Of a stretch of 64,000 nucleotides of DNA, positions 10,344 through 21,304 are shown piece after piece; the stretch's first letter is position 1; each line of letters opens with the position of its first letter. Source of the DNA: Marinobacter salsuginis (GTDB lineage: Bacteria; Pseudomonadota; Gammaproteobacteria; Pseudomonadales; Oleiphilaceae); NCBI RefSeq assembly GCF_009617755.1, contig NZ_BGZH01000003.1, forward strand, positions 493,443 to 557,442, read 5' to 3'. Both the position numbers and the translations under genes were made by a program. The notes below the pieces were generated by a model. It worked only from the letters and a program-made list of their open reading frames with translations. It was not told the DNA's origin and ran no database searches.

Positions 10344-11617
10344 ACGCTGCGCCCGGCCTCCCGCCACACCGCCTTGACCTCATCAGCAATGATCCGAAGA
10401 CCTTCGGCGACCCGGTCGTCGTCCTGTGAATAGGTAACGCGCAGGCACTCGTGCCGGTGCCTCCAGCCATCCTCGGGCAACCCCGGGAAGAAATAATGCC
10501 CGGAAACCACCAGGACACCCCGGCTTTTCAGCCTCTGGTACAGTTCCAGGCTGGTAATCGGCAGGTCCGGGAACCAGAGCCACAGGAACATGGCGCCTTC
10601 GGGTTTGTGGACGTACCAGCGGCAGCTGTCCTCACCCATGGCCTCCCGGAAAGCCGCCACCGCCCGCTCCATCTTCGCCTTGTAGAAGGGGCAAACCACA
10701 TCCCGGCTCAGGGACAGGATCTCACCGGAGCGAACCAGCGGCTCCGCCAGCATGGCACCAAAGCTGCCAGTCGCCAGATTCATGATGGCGTTGATACCGG
10801 AAAGCGCCTTGATCACGGGCTCGGCCGCAATCACGATACCGGTCCTCGCCGCCGGCAAACCCAGCTTCGAAAGGCTCAGACAGAGGATAATCTGGTCGTT
10901 CCAGGTCGGCGTTGCATCAACGAACAACAAGCTCGGGAAGGGCGTGCCGTAGGCTCCGTCAACGATCAGCGGAACATCGTGCTGCCGGGCAAGCTCTTCG
11001 AGCCGCGCAAGCTCCTCATCCGTGACAACGTTTCCAGTAGGATTGGTTGGCCGCGACACACAGATGGCGCCGGTTTCTCCGGTAACCTCCACCGCATCAA
11101 AATCCACCCGATACTTGAATTCGTGGGCATCGGTGAAGGAGATGTCCGGCTGAACCGCGTGGAACAGTCCCGGTTCGATGCCAGCGTCGGCGTAGCCGAT
11201 ATACTCGGGCGCCAGTGGCAACAGGATATGCTTGCGTTGTCCTTCGCCATAATCGCCGCCAAACATGTTGAAGAGCATGAAGAAGGCCGCCTGACTGCCG
11301 TTGGTCAGGGCAATATTCTCGGGCTTCAACCCCCAGTCGTATTCCCGGTTAAGCAGTTCGGCGAGCGAGGCGATAAACTGTTTTTCACCCTGGGGCGGAT
11401 CGTAGATGCCGACCAAACGGCGAACGTCGCCCTCACTACGACTCATATCGGCCAGAATTTCCTGCACCCGCTGCTGAATCTCGGGAATGTGCCCTGGATT
11501 ACCGCCACCCATCATGATCATGTCATCTCCGGATGCCATGGCGTTACCCAGGTCATCCATCAGAGACGTGATGCCGGCATCGGCGGTGAACTTGCGACCA
11601 AAAGCAGAGAGTTTCAT
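10340..11617 (-). CDS. avtA: valine--pyruvate transaminase
   Basis: AvtA is a PLP-dependent class I/II aminotransferase that interconverts valine plus pyruvate with 2-oxoisovalerate plus alanine. The 425-residue length matches. The N-terminus MKLSAFGRKFTADAGITSLM and MMGGGNPGHIPEI are characteristic. NPTGNVVTDEEL is the substrate region, and the Schiff-base Lys sits in LSLSKLGLPAARTG. It stands alone, facing the DUF3108 gene. Confidence 0.93.
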   Translation of the reverse strand: MKLSAFGRKFTADAGITSLMDDLGNAMASGDDMIMMGGGNPGHIPEIQQRVQEILADMSRSEGDVRRLVGIYDPPQGEKQFIASLAELLNREYDWGLKPENIALTNGSQAAFFMLFNMFGGDYGEGQRKHILLPLAPEYIGYADAGIEPGLFHAVQPDISFTDAHEFKYRVDFDAVEVTGETGAICVSRPTNPTGNVVTDEELARLEELARQHDVPLIVDGAYGTPFPSLLFVDATPTWNDQIILCLSLSKLGLPAARTGIVIAAEPVIKALSGINAIMNLATGSFGAMLAEPLVRSGEILSLSRDVVCPFYKAKMERAVAAFREAMGEDSCRWYVHKPEGAMFLWLWFPDLPITSLELYQRLKSRGVLVVSGHYFFPGLPEDGWRHRHECLRVTYSQDDDRVAEGLRIIADEVKAVWREAGRSV

Positions 11618-11692
11618 GGGGTTAAATCCATCTGACCTAATCTGAGAATAAGGAGTACTACCGGAAGTGTAGCTTGCTTCTTCACCCTGCGT

Positions 11693-12292
11693 TTATTCGC
11701 TGAGCGAGATACCGAGGTTACTGACGCCCTCGTTGGCGGCGTCTTCCCGAAGCCGAGCCACAAACTGATCGGTCGGCGTACGCTGGCGTTTCAGAGCCAG
11801 GATCAGGTCCCGCTGGAAGGTTTTGTCTTCCTTCATTAGCGGATGGTGATCGAGCAAACGAACAAGTTCGTCCTCCTCCAGATCCTCGCCCTCCGACAGC
11901 TCAATAAAGTTCATCACGGTTCCGGTAGCCATCTGCGAGGCATCGGTGGCCCGGTGCTTGGCCGGGTTGAGCCGGTTCAGCAGGGCCTGCTCCAGTAGCT
12001 GACAGAAGTCGAAGGCCGGGTAAACGCCGTAGGCATCGTAGGCTTCGACATCTGGCGACAGGGTTTCCAGTTTCGCAAGTAGCTGGGGAATGGCGGATTC
12101 CGAGACGTCTTTCTGAAGCATGTCCCAGCCCAGATCCAGAAGCTGGCGCATTTTGGCACCTGTTTTCAGGCCCATGGCGTCGGAAAACAACGCGTAATTC
12201 GGGAATGAGCGCTCAGCCAGAGCAAGCAGGAAGGCGCATTCGCGCCAGCCCTGCAGTTGTGAAACGGCTTTCAGGAACTGATTGGCGTTCAT
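11693..12292 (-). CDS. YjaG family (DUF416) protein
   Basis: This 199-residue all-helical cytoplasmic protein matches DUF416/YjaG, with [21 protein letters not shown] near the N-terminus and [20 protein letters not shown] in the middle. The family has no established biochemical role. Its ATG overlaps the stop of dcd as ATGA, so the two are translationally coupled. It is followed by a 75-base gap before avtA on the same strand. Confidence 0.85.
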   Translation of the reverse strand: MNANQFLKAVSQLQGWRECAFLLALAERSFPNYALFSDAMGLKTGAKMRQLLDLGWDMLQKDVSESAIPQLLAKLETLSPDVEAYDAYGVYPAFDFCQLLEQALLNRLNPAKHRATDASQMATGTVMNFIELSEGEDLEEDELVRLLDHHPLMKEDKTFQRDLILALKRQRTPTDQFVARLREDAANEGVSNLGISLSE

Positions 12293-12855
12293 GTCCTGGG
12301 CAGGGTCACGCCGGTCTGGCCGAGGTACTTGCCGCCGCGATCCTTGTAGCTGGTTTCACAGATTTCGTCAGATTCGAAGAACAGCATCTGGGCCACGCCT
12401 TCGTTGGCGTAGATCTTGGCCGGGAGGTTGGTGGTGTTGGAAAACTCCAGCGTAACCTGGCCTTCCCATTCCGGCTCCAGCGGGGTGACGTTGACGATGA
12501 TGCCACAGCGGGCATAGGTGGATTTGCCCAGACAGATGGTCAGCACGCTTCGCGGGATGCGGAAGTATTCAACGGTGCGAGCCAGTGCAAAGGAGTTCGG
12601 CGGGATGATGCAGACGTCGCCGGTGTAGTTGACGAAGCTGTTTTCGTCGAAGTTCTTCGGGTCCACGGTGGCGGAGTGGACGTTGGTGAAGATTTTGAAT
12701 TCGTTGCTGCAGCGTACGTCGTAGCCGTAGCTGGAGGTGCCGTAGGAGATCACGCGGCCTTTTTCGGTTTCACGAACCTGTCCGCTTTCGAACGGTTCGA
12801 TCATGCCGTGTTGTTCGGACATCCGGCGAATCCACTTGTCGGATTTGATGCTCAT
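12289..12855 (-). CDS. dcd: dCTP deaminase
   Basis: Dcd deaminates dCTP to dUTP, the main source of dUMP for thymidylate synthesis in gammaproteobacteria. The 188-residue protein has [12 protein letters not shown] at the N-terminus, the substrate-binding [19 protein letters not shown] and the catalytic Glu in [13 protein letters not shown]. The C-terminal [13 protein letters not shown] tail closes over the active site in this family. It is upstream of the DUF416 gene, and repeat element 1 lies in its upstream region. Confidence 0.96.
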   Translation of the reverse strand: MSIKSDKWIRRMSEQHGMIEPFESGQVRETEKGRVISYGTSSYGYDVRCSNEFKIFTNVHSATVDPKNFDENSFVNYTGDVCIIPPNSFALARTVEYFRIPRSVLTICLGKSTYARCGIIVNVTPLEPEWEGQVTLEFSNTTNLPAKIYANEGVAQMLFFESDEICETSYKDRGGKYLGQTGVTLPRT

Positions 12856-12993
12856 TGGCGAAGTCTCGTATCCACTGGGAAAATTGGGGCGTAGTTTACC
12901 TGTTCACTCGGGGTCTGTCGAAGCCCACGGAGGTTCCGCCTTAAGAGGGCTGCGACTGTTATTCAGGACTTCACCATTGGCGGGCTACGCCCA

Positions 12994-13087
12994 CAGGGGC
13001 AGCCTTCCAAAAACCGCTACGAGCACATCCATGTGCGCTTGGCGAAGGCCATCCATGGCCTTCGACATTTTTGGAAGGCTGCCCCTG
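12994..13087 (+). repeat. Nested-hairpin intergenic repeat, copy 1
   Basis: Two perfect 20-base arms (12994-13013 and 13068-13087) form an inverted repeat around a 54-base core. Inside the core are two smaller hairpins: GCACA-TCCA-TGTGC (five base pairs) and GAAGGCCA-TCCA-TGGCCTTC (eight base pairs), both with TCCA loops. The core matches that of copy 2 read on the opposite strand, including GCACATCCATGTG, CGCTTGG and GCCATCC. The arms differ between copies but each pairs exactly. It lies between the end of apbC and the start of dcd. There is no terminal T-run, so it is not an ordinary terminator, and no coding sequence is seen. Confidence 0.85.
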
Positions 13088-13136
13088 CGGCCGTGATCAA
13101 GCCAGTGAGTTAACCGCCGCAGTTCTGCACAACGCC

Positions 13137-14237
13137 TCAGTGCTCGGTCACAGAAACACTTGAGATCGAACCGGAAAGGTTCCGCTCCCTAGTGGACAGT
13201 TCAGCCCCTACCCTTCTCGCGATATCGCGATAACGGCGGGCCACTTCGGAGTCCGGTTCGGCGATCACGGAGGGGGTGCCGCCATCGGTTTGCTCCCGGA
13301 TGGTCATGTGCAGGGGCAGCTGGCCTAGGAGTGTGGTGTCGTATTCCTCAGCAATGCGTTCGCCGCCGCCGTGGCCGAACAATGGCTCTTCGTGGCCACA
13401 ATTGCTGCAGATGTGGACGCTCATGTTTTCGACCACGCCCAGCACCGGGATGTCGACTTTTCGGAACATTTCAATGCCTTTTTTGCCGTCCAGGAGTGCA
13501 ATATCCTGGGGTGTGGTGACGATGACGGCGCCGGTTACCGGGACTTTCTGGGCCAGGGTGAGCTGAATGTCGCCGGTGCCGGGGGGCATGTCGACAATGA
13601 GGTAGTCGAGTTCGTTCCAGAGGGTCTGCTGGAGCAACTGCATCACGGCGCCGCTGACCATGGGGCCGCGCCAGACCATGGGGGTTTTCTCGGTGACGAC
13701 GAAGGCCATGGAGTTGGCCTGGAGTCCGTGGGCGTCCATTGGGACGAAGTATTTGTTTTCGCGGGTATCCGGGCGTTTACCTTCAGGCACGCCGAGCATC
13801 ATGCCGATGCTGGGGCCGTAGATGTCGGCGTCGAGGATGCCGACCCGTGCACCTTCGGCCTGGAGAGCCAGAGCCAGGTTGACGGCGGTGGTGGATTTGC
13901 CGACACCGCCCTTGCCGGAGGCGACGGCGATGATGTTTTTCACGCCGGGGACCGAGGGCAGGTCTTTCTGGACTTTGTAGGAGTGGATTTTCTGGCCCAC
14001 GTGGACGTCCACGTTCTCGACACCATCGACGTCTTCCAGGGCGTTACCGACCAGCTGTTTCAGGGCTCCTGCGATGCCTTTCGAGGGGTATGGCAGCTCG
14101 ACCATGAGGGTAACGTTCCCGTTGTCGTCGGCATTGAGGGATTTAACGGCACCCAGTTCGTAGAGGTCCTTGTTGAGGTAGGGATCGCGGTACTCGCGAA
14201 CCGCTGCTTGCAGGGCCTGCTCTGAAATCTGTGTCAT
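13137..14237 (-). CDS. apbC: iron-sulfur cluster carrier protein ApbC/Mrp
   Basis: A 366-residue P-loop ATPase of the Mrp/NBP35 family that carries or transfers Fe-S clusters. An N-terminal MIP18-like domain (residues 1-85) precedes the deviant Walker A VASGKGGVGKSTTAVN near 107. IVDMPPGTGDIQLTLAQ is the Walker B region. CSNCGHEEPLFGHGGG provides the CxxC cluster ligands. I chose ATG 14237, with GGAG eight bases ahead, over a GTG 13 codons upstream without a good ribosome site. It is divergent from metG. Confidence 0.93.
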   Translation of the reverse strand: MTQISEQALQAAVREYRDPYLNKDLYELGAVKSLNADDNGNVTLMVELPYPSKGIAGALKQLVGNALEDVDGVENVDVHVGQKIHSYKVQKDLPSVPGVKNIIAVASGKGGVGKSTTAVNLALALQAEGARVGILDADIYGPSIGMMLGVPEGKRPDTRENKYFVPMDAHGLQANSMAFVVTEKTPMVWRGPMVSGAVMQLLQQTLWNELDYLIVDMPPGTGDIQLTLAQKVPVTGAVIVTTPQDIALLDGKKGIEMFRKVDIPVLGVVENMSVHICSNCGHEEPLFGHGGGERIAEEYDTTLLGQLPLHMTIREQTDGGTPSVIAEPDSEVARRYRDIARRVGAELSTRERNLSGSISSVSVTEH

Positions 14238-14434
14238 CGGGTTCTCCGGAATAAGCTCATGCTCGATTTTAAGCACGGAAACAGGTGATTCGGGTGAAAA
14301 TTATCTGCTCGGAAGGTATCATCTGTGCCCGTTTCTGACCATATGGGGTCTTTATCTGGGGCAATCAATCAAGACAGCCGCCAGTCCCCGTTTTGTTTTT
14401 CCAACCCGTGTCAACATAAGGTTCGGACATCACC

Positions 14435-16465
14435 ATGACGCAAGCGAGCAAGCAACAGCGCGATATTCTGGTTACCAGCGCCCTGCCGTACGCCAACGGC
14501 CCTATCCATCTGGGGCACCTGCTGGAATACATTCAGACCGATATCTGGGTGCGCTACCAGAAGATGCGTGGCCAGAACTGTTACTACGTTTGCGCCGACG
14601 ATGCCCATGGCACCGCCATCATGCTCCGCGCGGAGCGGGAAGGCATTACGTCCGAGCAGCTGATCGACCGGATCCGTGAGGAGCACCAGGAAGATTTCGC
14701 CGGGTTCCATATCCGCTTCGACAACTATTACACCACCCACTCCGAGGAGAATCGTCAGTTCTCGGAGTACATCTACCGTCAGCTTCAAGAAAACGGACAC
14801 ATTGCCACGCGCAAGATTACCCAGTCCTACGATCCGGAAAAGAACATGTTCCTGGCGGATCGCTTTATCAAGGGCACCTGCCCCAAGTGCAAGACCGAGG
14901 ATCAGTACGGTGATAACTGTGAGGCCTGTGGCGCGACCTACACGCCGGCCGAGCTGATCAATCCGCGCTCGGCGGTCTCCGGAGCCACACCGATCGAGAA
15001 GGAATCCGAGCACTATTTCTTCAAGCTGCCAGATTTCCAGGATTTCCTCGCCAAGTGGACCCGCAGCGGAACGCTGCAGCCCCAGGTGGCCAACAAGCTG
15101 GCTGAATGGCTGGACGCAGGTCTGCAGGAATGGGACATCAGCCGTGATGCGCCCTACTTCGGTTTCGAGATTCCGGACGCTCCGGGCAAGTACTTCTATG
15201 TCTGGCTGGACGCGCCGATCGGTTACCTGGCGAGCTTCAAGAACCTCTGCAACCGGGAAGGCATCGATTTCGAGCACTTCTGGAAGGCCGATTCCACCGC
15301 TGAGGTCTACCACTTCATCGGCAAGGACATCATCAACTTCCACGCGCTGTTCTGGCCGTCGATGCTGCACGATGCAGGCTTCCGCACGCCGACCGCGGTG
15401 TGGGCCCACGGTTTTGTCACCGTTAACGGGAAGAAGATGTCCAAGTCCCGGGGCACGTTTATCATGGCGCGCACCTATCTGGACCATCTGAACCCGGAAT
15501 ACCTGCGCTACTACTTCGCCGCCAAGCTGACCGGCAGCGTGGATGACATGGACCTGAACCTGGAAGACTTTGCTGCCCGGGTGAACTCGGATCTGGTGGG
15601 CAAGGTGGTGAATATTGCCAGCCGCAGCGCCGGTTTCATTACCAAGCGCTTTGAAGGCCAGCTTGGCCAGGTGACCGAGCACGCCAAACTGAAAGAATTC
15701 ATCGAAGCCGGCAAGGAAATCGAGGAATTCTACGAGACCCGCGAATTCGGCCGCGCGATGCGCCGGATCATGGAACTGGCGGACATTGCCAACCAGTATG
15801 TTAACGACGAGCAGCCCTGGGTGATTGCCAAGCAGGAAGGCCAGGACGAGAACCTGCAGGCTATCTGTACCAACGCCATCAACATGTTCCATCTTCTGAT
15901 GACCTATCTGGCGCCGGTACTGCCGGAAACTGCCAAGGCGTCCGAGACGTTCCTGAATGCGCCGCTGGACTGGACTAACCGCGGCGAGCGCCTGGAAAAC
16001 CACGGTATCAACAAGTTCAAACCGCTGATGAACCGCGTGGACATGGCCCAGATCGAGAAAATGCTGGACGCCTCCAAGGAGGAATTGCCTGCAGCGACCG
16101 GCAAACCGGCGCCTGCTGCCAATCTGGAGCCGATCGCAGATGAAATAGAATTTGGCGATTTCGCGAAAGTGGATCTTCGGGTGGTTAAAATTGTCAAAGC
16201 CGAGCATGTGGACGGCGCCGACAAGCTTCTTCGCCTCACCCTTGACGTAGGGCATGGCGAGCGCAACGTGTTTGCTGGTATCAAGTCAGCCTACAATCCG
16301 GAAGAACTCGAGGGGCGCCTGACGGTGATGGTCGCTAACCTCAAGCCACGGAAGATGAAGTTCGGGATGTCCGAGGGCATGGTTCTGGCGGCCGGCCCCG
16401 GCGGCAAGGACATCTTCATCCTGTCCCCGGATTCCGGCGCCACCCCCGGCATGCGGGTCATGTAA
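14435..16465 (+). CDS. metG: methionyl-tRNA synthetase
   Basis: A class I aminoacyl-tRNA synthetase of 676 residues. The HIGH-type motif is in [17 protein letters not shown], the zinc-binding insert is [18 protein letters not shown] near residue 149, and the KMSKS loop is in [11 protein letters not shown] near 330. After the anticodon-binding helical domain there is a C-terminal Trbp111-type tRNA-binding domain (about 575-676, starting [15 protein letters not shown]), as in the dimeric long form of E. coli. The rnf operon begins 43 bases downstream on the same strand. Confidence 0.98.
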   Translation: MTQASKQQRDILVTSALPYANGPIHLGHLLEYIQTDIWVRYQKMRGQNCYYVCADDAHGTAIMLRAEREGITSEQLIDRIREEHQEDFAGFHIRFDNYYTTHSEENRQFSEYIYRQLQENGHIATRKITQSYDPEKNMFLADRFIKGTCPKCKTEDQYGDNCEACGATYTPAELINPRSAVSGATPIEKESEHYFFKLPDFQDFLAKWTRSGTLQPQVANKLAEWLDAGLQEWDISRDAPYFGFEIPDAPGKYFYVWLDAPIGYLASFKNLCNREGIDFEHFWKADSTAEVYHFIGKDIINFHALFWPSMLHDAGFRTPTAVWAHGFVTVNGKKMSKSRGTFIMARTYLDHLNPEYLRYYFAAKLTGSVDDMDLNLEDFAARVNSDLVGKVVNIASRSAGFITKRFEGQLGQVTEHAKLKEFIEAGKEIEEFYETREFGRAMRRIMELADIANQYVNDEQPWVIAKQEGQDENLQAICTNAINMFHLLMTYLAPVLPETAKASETFLNAPLDWTNRGERLENHGINKFKPLMNRVDMAQIEKMLDASKEELPAATGKPAPAANLEPIADEIEFGDFAKVDLRVVKIVKAEHVDGADKLLRLTLDVGHGERNVFAGIKSAYNPEELEGRLTVMVANLKPRKMKFGMSEGMVLAAGPGGKDIFILSPDSGATPGMRVM

Positions 16466-16508
16466 GGGCGACCTGGCAGAGCTGGCAGGGGCCAATGGAG
16501 CAAGGTAA

Positions 16509-17090
16509 ATGACGGAATATCTGCTGATTCTGGTCAGCACCATTCTGGTGAACAATTTTGTGCTGGTTCAGTTTCTGGGCCTGTGCCCGTTCATGGGTGT
16601 GTCCGGAAAGCTGGAAACGGCCATGGGTATGTCCCTGGCTACCACCTTCGTGCTGACCCTGGCGTCGGTTTGCAGTTACCTTGCCTACACCTATCTGCTT
16701 GAGCCGCTGGACCTGGCGTTTCTGAGAACCATCACGTTCATTCTGGTGATTGCCGTGGTGGTGCAGTTCACCGAAATGGTGGTTCGCAAGACAAGCCCGT
16801 TGCTCTATCGGGTGCTGGGTATTTTCCTTCCGCTGATCACCACGAACTGCGCGGTGCTCGGCGTTGCCCTTCTGAACATCAACAAGAACAACAACTTCGT
16901 TGAATCGGTTTTGTATGGCTTTGGCGCAGCAGCGGGCTTTTCCATGGTTCTGGTGCTGTTTGCCGCCATGCGTGAGCGCATCGCCGTGGCCGATGTTCCG
17001 GTTGCGTTTCGGGGTGCAGCTATCGGCCTTGTTACGGCCGGGCTGATGGCTCTGGCTTTCCTGGGCTTTGGCGGCCTGGTCAGCGTGTGA
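16509..17090 (+). CDS. rnfA: electron transport complex subunit RnfA (RsxA)
   Basis: A 193-residue integral membrane subunit of the ion-pumping ferredoxin:NAD+ oxidoreductase Rnf. Six hydrophobic segments are visible, beginning [30 protein letters not shown] (written in pieces across residues 1-30). It contains the conserved [12 protein letters not shown] and [12 protein letters not shown] motifs, whose Cys residues hold the intramembrane [2Fe-2S] cluster together with RnfE. It is the first of six consecutive rnf genes. Confidence 0.97.
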   Translation: MTEYLLILVSTILVNNFVLVQFLGLCPFMGVSGKLETAMGMSLATTFVLTLASVCSYLAYTYLLEPLDLAFLRTITFILVIAVVVQFTEMVVRKTSPLLYRVLGIFLPLITTNCAVLGVALLNINKNNNFVESVLYGFGAAAGFSMVLVLFAAMRERIAVADVPVAFRGAAIGLVTAGLMALAFLGFGGLVSV

Positions 17091-17119
17091 CCGGCTGACG
17101 GGATTAGGAGTAACGGGTT

Positions 17120-17698
17120 ATGTGGACAAGCGTTCTTGTTGCCGTTGTGGTTCTTCTGGCCCTCGCCGTGATTTTCGGCGGTTTGCTTGGATTTGCCGCT
17201 GAACGATTCCGGGTCGAAGGCAATCCCCTGGTCGATCAGATTGATGCCCTTCTGCCCCAGACCCAGTGCGGCCAGTGCGGCTATCCCGGATGCCGTCCCT
17301 ATGCCGAATCCATCGCCGAGGGCGGCCCCATCAATAAGTGCCCGCCAGGCGGCGAGTCCACTATCAAGGCACTGGCCGACCTGCTGGATGTAGAGCCAGA
17401 GCCACTGGATGCCGAGCATGGCGTTGAACAGGTCAAACGGGTTGCGGTGATTCGTGAGGACGAATGCATCGGTTGCACCAAGTGCATCCAGGCCTGCCCC
17501 GTGGACGCCATTCTTGGAGCCGCAAAGCACATGCACACGGTGATTGAAAGCGAATGCACCGGCTGCGATCTGTGTGTTGATCCCTGCCCGGTGGATTGCA
17601 TCGACATGGTGACGGTTGAACAGGATATACGCACCTGGACCTGGACACCGCCCAAATCCGGCCTCATTGCTACCGATCGCCAGGGAGCCAGCGCCTGA
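17120..17698 (+). CDS. rnfB: electron transport complex subunit RnfB
   Basis: A 192-residue iron-sulfur subunit. An N-terminal membrane anchor ([20 protein letters not shown]) is followed by a [4Fe-4S]-binding [15 protein letters not shown] and then two bacterial ferredoxin motifs, [16 protein letters not shown] and [16 protein letters not shown]. It receives electrons from ferredoxin on the cytoplasmic side. Its stop TGA shares one base with the rnfC ATG. Confidence 0.97.
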   Translation: MWTSVLVAVVVLLALAVIFGGLLGFAAERFRVEGNPLVDQIDALLPQTQCGQCGYPGCRPYAESIAEGGPINKCPPGGESTIKALADLLDVEPEPLDAEHGVEQVKRVAVIREDECIGCTKCIQACPVDAILGAAKHMHTVIESECTGCDLCVDPCPVDCIDMVTVEQDIRTWTWTPPKSGLIATDRQGASA

Positions 17699-19527
17699 TG
17701 ACTCAACTCTGGGATTTTTCCGGCGGCATTCACCCTCTGGAACACAAAGCCATTTCCACCGACCGTCCGATTCGCAGCGCCAGCGTTCCTGACTATCTGG
17801 TTCTGCCCCTCCAGCAGCACATCGGCGAGCCCGCCGAAGCCATTGTTGCGGTCGGCGAGCGGGTATTGAAGGGCCAAAAAGTTGCCGATGTGAAAACGGG
17901 CATGGGCGTCCCTGTACACGCGCCAACATCCGGCGTGATTGAGAGCATTGCCGACCTTCCTGTTCCCCACCCCTCGGGTATGACGGACCGGTGCATCACC
18001 CTGAAATCGGATGGTGAAGACCAGTGGTGCCAGCGCAATCCCGTAAAGGACTATCGTTCCCTGGAGCGGGACCAGGTTCTGCAGATCATCCGTGACGCTG
18101 GCATCTCCGGCATGGGTGGCGCCGGCTTTCCCACCAACATCAAGCTACGGCCACCACGGGACCGCAAGGTAAGCACGCTCATCCTGAACGGTGCAGAATG
18201 CGAGCCCTACATCACCGCTGACGACATGACCATGCGGGAAAAGGCCGACGAAGTGGTTGCCGGCCTGAAAATCATGGCCTGGATTCTGCGCCCCGAGCGT
18301 TGCGTGATCGGCATCGAGGACAACAAGCCGGAGGCCATTGCCGCGCTTCAAAAAGCCACCGAAGGCACCCAGACCGAAATTGCGGTTATTCCCACCAAGT
18401 ATCCCTCAGGCGGTGAGAAACAGCTGATCCAGATTCTGACCGGCATGGAAGTACCCAGCGGGGGCATTCCAGCCGATATTGGCGTGATGTGCCAGAACAT
18501 CGGAACCGCAGTGGCCGTGGCAAAGGCGGTTTTCGAAGGAACACCGCTGATCTCCCGTGTGGTGACCATTACCGGGGAAGCCGTCCGGGAACCAGGTAAT
18601 TTCGAAGCTCTCATTGGCACGCCGATTGAACACCTGCTGGAGCAGGCCGGCGTTAACCAGAACGCCGTTAGTCGTCTTGTGCTTGGCGGGCCCATGATGG
18701 GCTACACGCTGACCACGGAAGCAGTACCGGTGATCAAAACCACCAACTGTGTGATCGCCGCAACCGCCGCCGAATTGCCGGCACCGCCACCTGAACAGCC
18801 CTGCATCCGGTGTGGCCAGTGCGCCGAAGCCTGCCCGATGGAACTACTGCCACAACAGTTGTTCTGGCATGCCAAGGCTACTGAGTTTGAAAAGGCGGAG
18901 CACCTGAACCTGTTCGACTGTATTGAATGCGGAGCTTGTTCCTACGTTTGCCCGAGTTCTATTCCACTGGTTCAGTACTATCGATTCGCCAAGGGCGAGA
19001 TCCGTGCCCAACAGGCGGAACAGCTAAAGGCAGACAGGGCTCGCGAGCGCTTTGAAGCGCGCCAAGCCCGCCTCGAGCGGGAGCAGCAGGAGAAAGAACT
19101 GAGGCGCCAGGAACGTGCGAAGGCAGCTGCCGAAGCGGCGGCCAAGAAGCAGGCTGAAGCGGAAAAAGCGGCTGCGGAGGGTGACGCCGTTGATGAGCGG
19201 GCCGCCAAGTCGGCGCTGGTCGAACAGGCCCTGGCCCGCAAGAAGGCTAAGGCTGAAGCCTCGAGGCCCCCTGCCCCCAGCGAGCCGCAAGCGGAGGAAA
19301 AGCCGGATATCGAGGCCCTTGAAAAGCAGTTGAGCCAGGCTCAGTCGAAACTGGAAACCATGCAGGGCATGCTCGATGACGCCAAAGCCCAGCAAGCGGA
19401 CAACGTGGAGAAACTGGAGCGGGCCGTAGCCAAAAACCACGACCGGGTAAAACGTGCTGAAGAAGCCCTGGCTGAAGCCAGACAGCAGCTGGCCGCCGGT
19501 CCAACCGAATCCCAGCCAACCCACTAA
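17698..19527 (+). CDS. rnfC: electron transport complex subunit RnfC
   Basis: The 609-residue peripheral subunit carries the NADH/FMN-binding Nqo1-like fold, with GGAGFPTNIKL near residue 141 and GPMMGYTL near 325. Two [4Fe-4S] motifs follow, CIRCGQCAEACPMELLP near 368 and CIECGACSYVCPSSIPL near 407. From about residue 440 to the end there is an Ala/Lys/Glu/Gln-rich charged tail predicted to be coiled-coil, as in the long RnfC of enterobacteria. It overlaps rnfB by one base and rnfD follows after 21 bases. Confidence 0.97.
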   Translation: MTQLWDFSGGIHPLEHKAISTDRPIRSASVPDYLVLPLQQHIGEPAEAIVAVGERVLKGQKVADVKTGMGVPVHAPTSGVIESIADLPVPHPSGMTDRCITLKSDGEDQWCQRNPVKDYRSLERDQVLQIIRDAGISGMGGAGFPTNIKLRPPRDRKVSTLILNGAECEPYITADDMTMREKADEVVAGLKIMAWILRPERCVIGIEDNKPEAIAALQKATEGTQTEIAVIPTKYPSGGEKQLIQILTGMEVPSGGIPADIGVMCQNIGTAVAVAKAVFEGTPLISRVVTITGEAVREPGNFEALIGTPIEHLLEQAGVNQNAVSRLVLGGPMMGYTLTTEAVPVIKTTNCVIAATAAELPAPPPEQPCIRCGQCAEACPMELLPQQLFWHAKATEFEKAEHLNLFDCIECGACSYVCPSSIPLVQYYRFAKGEIRAQQAEQLKADRARERFEARQARLEREQQEKELRRQERAKAAAEAAAKKQAEAEKAAAEGDAVDERAAKSALVEQALARKKAKAEASRPPAPSEPQAEEKPDIEALEKQLSQAQSKLETMQGMLDDAKAQQADNVEKLERAVAKNHDRVKRAEEALAEARQQLAAGPTESQPTH

Positions 19528-19548
19528 CCGAGATCAGGCACCACACCC

Positions 19549-20598
19549 ATGGCATTCGTTCAGCAGTCATCGCCCCACGCACACAGTGCCCGGCCAACAT
19601 CCCGCGTGATGTTATGGGTGCTTATTGCGGCCTTGCCTGGCCTGTTGGCACAGACGTTGTTTTTTGGCTGGGGCAACCTGATCAATGTTGTCTTCTGTAT
19701 CGCCGTTGCAATCGCCTCCGAAGCTGCCCTTCTGAAGCTCAGAAAGAAGCCAGTCGCGTTCTTTATCAAGGACAACACTGCTGCCGTCACCGGCCTTCTG
19801 CTGGGCCTGTCACTGCCTCAGTTCGCGCCCTGGTGGGTCTCAGCCGTCGCGGTGATTTCAGCCATAGTTGTGGCCAAGCAACTGTATGGCGGGCTGGGCT
19901 CAAATCCGTTCAACCCCGCCATGGTGGGCTACGCCCTGGTTCTGGTTTCGTTTCCGGTGGCCATGACCACCAACTGGGCGGAACCTGCCATGCTCTGGGA
20001 CGGAGCGCCCGGCTTTGGTGAGACACTGGCGACCATTGCCTCGGGCCAGCAAACAGCGGTCGATGGCTGGACCATGGCCACACCACTTGATGAATACAAA
20101 CACAAGATCACCACCCACACTGCGGTCGAGGTTCTCAACCATCCGACGTTTGGAGAGGGCATCGCCAAAGGGTGGGAGTGGGTCAATGCGGCATTCCTGG
20201 CCGGAGGCTTGCTGCTCATCGGCCTTCGCATTATCAGCTGGCACATTCCAGCGGGGTTTCTCGGCGGCCTGATCGTAATGAGCCTGGCTTTTGGCAATAA
20301 TGCCGACCTCTATACGCCGCTTTCACTGCATCTGCTGGCAGGCGGAACCATGCTGGGTGCGTTCTTTATTGCCACCGATCCGGTTTCGGCCGCTACCAGC
20401 CACCAGGGAAAACTGATCTACGGGGCCGGGATTGGCATCCTGATCTACCTGATTCGTACCTGGGGCAATTATCCGGACGCCGTGGCGTTCAGCGTTCTGC
20501 TAATGAATTTTGCCGTACCGTTCATTGATCATTACACACCCCCGCGGACATACGGGCATCACAAGGCCCGTCGGGGTGTGCCGGGGAGTCAGGGATAA
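19549..20598 (+). CDS. rnfD: electron transport complex subunit RnfD
   Basis: A 349-residue membrane subunit homologous to NqrB, with about nine hydrophobic segments. The covalent FMN attachment motif is in [14 protein letters not shown] near residue 280. [18 protein letters not shown], also a family hallmark, is near residue 108. It carries flavin-mediated electron transfer coupled to ion movement. It is followed two bases later by rnfG. Confidence 0.96.
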   Translation: MAFVQQSSPHAHSARPTSRVMLWVLIAALPGLLAQTLFFGWGNLINVVFCIAVAIASEAALLKLRKKPVAFFIKDNTAAVTGLLLGLSLPQFAPWWVSAVAVISAIVVAKQLYGGLGSNPFNPAMVGYALVLVSFPVAMTTNWAEPAMLWDGAPGFGETLATIASGQQTAVDGWTMATPLDEYKHKITTHTAVEVLNHPTFGEGIAKGWEWVNAAFLAGGLLLIGLRIISWHIPAGFLGGLIVMSLAFGNNADLYTPLSLHLLAGGTMLGAFFIATDPVSAATSHQGKLIYGAGIGILIYLIRTWGNYPDAVAFSVLLMNFAVPFIDHYTPPRTYGHHKARRGVPGSQG

Positions 20599-20600
20599 TC

Positions 20601-21302
20601 ATGGCTGCAGTTGCACAGTCCATCCGTCGCAGTGCCATCGGGCTCGGCTTGTTCGCCGTTATCACCGGTGGCACCATCGCCGTGACCCAGGTGGCTACCG
20701 AAGAGCGCATTCGTGAGCAGGCGGCTCGTGCCGAAGCCCAGGCCCTCTACGAGATCATTCCGGAGAGCCAGCACAATAACGACCTGCTCAGGGACACGGT
20801 GCAGCTACCCGCCAGTGAGCGGCTAGCGCAACCCGGTCCGCTGACCGTCTGGGTGGCGAGACAGAATGATCGTCCCATTGGCATGATCATGCCCGTGGTG
20901 GCCCCGGACGGGTACTCTGGCAAAATACATCTGCTGGTGGGCGTCAACATGCAAGGTACTATCCTTGGCGTGCGGGTAACCAATCATAAAGAAACGCCGG
21001 GGCTGGGAGACCAGATCGAGACCCGGAAATCCGACTGGATCAAGAGCTTTGATGGCCGGTCCCTGGGCAAGCCGCCCCACCGGGAGTGGAACGTTAAAAA
21101 GAATGGTGGAGAGTTCGATCAGTTCACCGGCGCCACCATCACACCTAGGGCTGTGGTGAAAGCGGTTCAAAAAGCACTTATCTACTTCCGGGAAAATCGT
21201 CAGACTATCCGTGAGCGGCTCAATGACGAGCCGTCACCAAGAGATAGCATCCTGAACCCTGAAGCAATTGCCGGCGAATCGTCCAATACGGAGCATTCCT
21301 GA
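20601..21302 (+). CDS. rnfG: electron transport complex subunit RnfG
   Basis: A 233-residue subunit with one N-terminal membrane helix ([19 protein letters not shown]) and a periplasmic FMN-binding domain. [18 protein letters not shown] and [14 protein letters not shown] are the family motifs, the Thr of the latter being the covalent FMN site. rnfE begins two bases after the stop. Confidence 0.96.
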   Translation: MAAVAQSIRRSAIGLGLFAVITGGTIAVTQVATEERIREQAARAEAQALYEIIPESQHNNDLLRDTVQLPASERLAQPGPLTVWVARQNDRPIGMIMPVVAPDGYSGKIHLLVGVNMQGTILGVRVTNHKETPGLGDQIETRKSDWIKSFDGRSLGKPPHREWNVKKNGGEFDQFTGATITPRAVVKAVQKALIYFRENRQTIRERLNDEPSPRDSILNPEAIAGESSNTEHS

Positions 21303-21304
21303 TC

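Noticed and set aside
12994..13087. Repeat element 1 as a transcription terminator
   Set aside because: The A/T tracts are at the inner ends of the arms, not after the stem, and no U-run follows on either strand.
14411..16255. Minus-strand open frame of 614 codons opposite metG
   Set aside because: It lies entirely antisense to a clear metG, has no ribosome site or family motif, and its composition is the mirror of GC-rich codon use.
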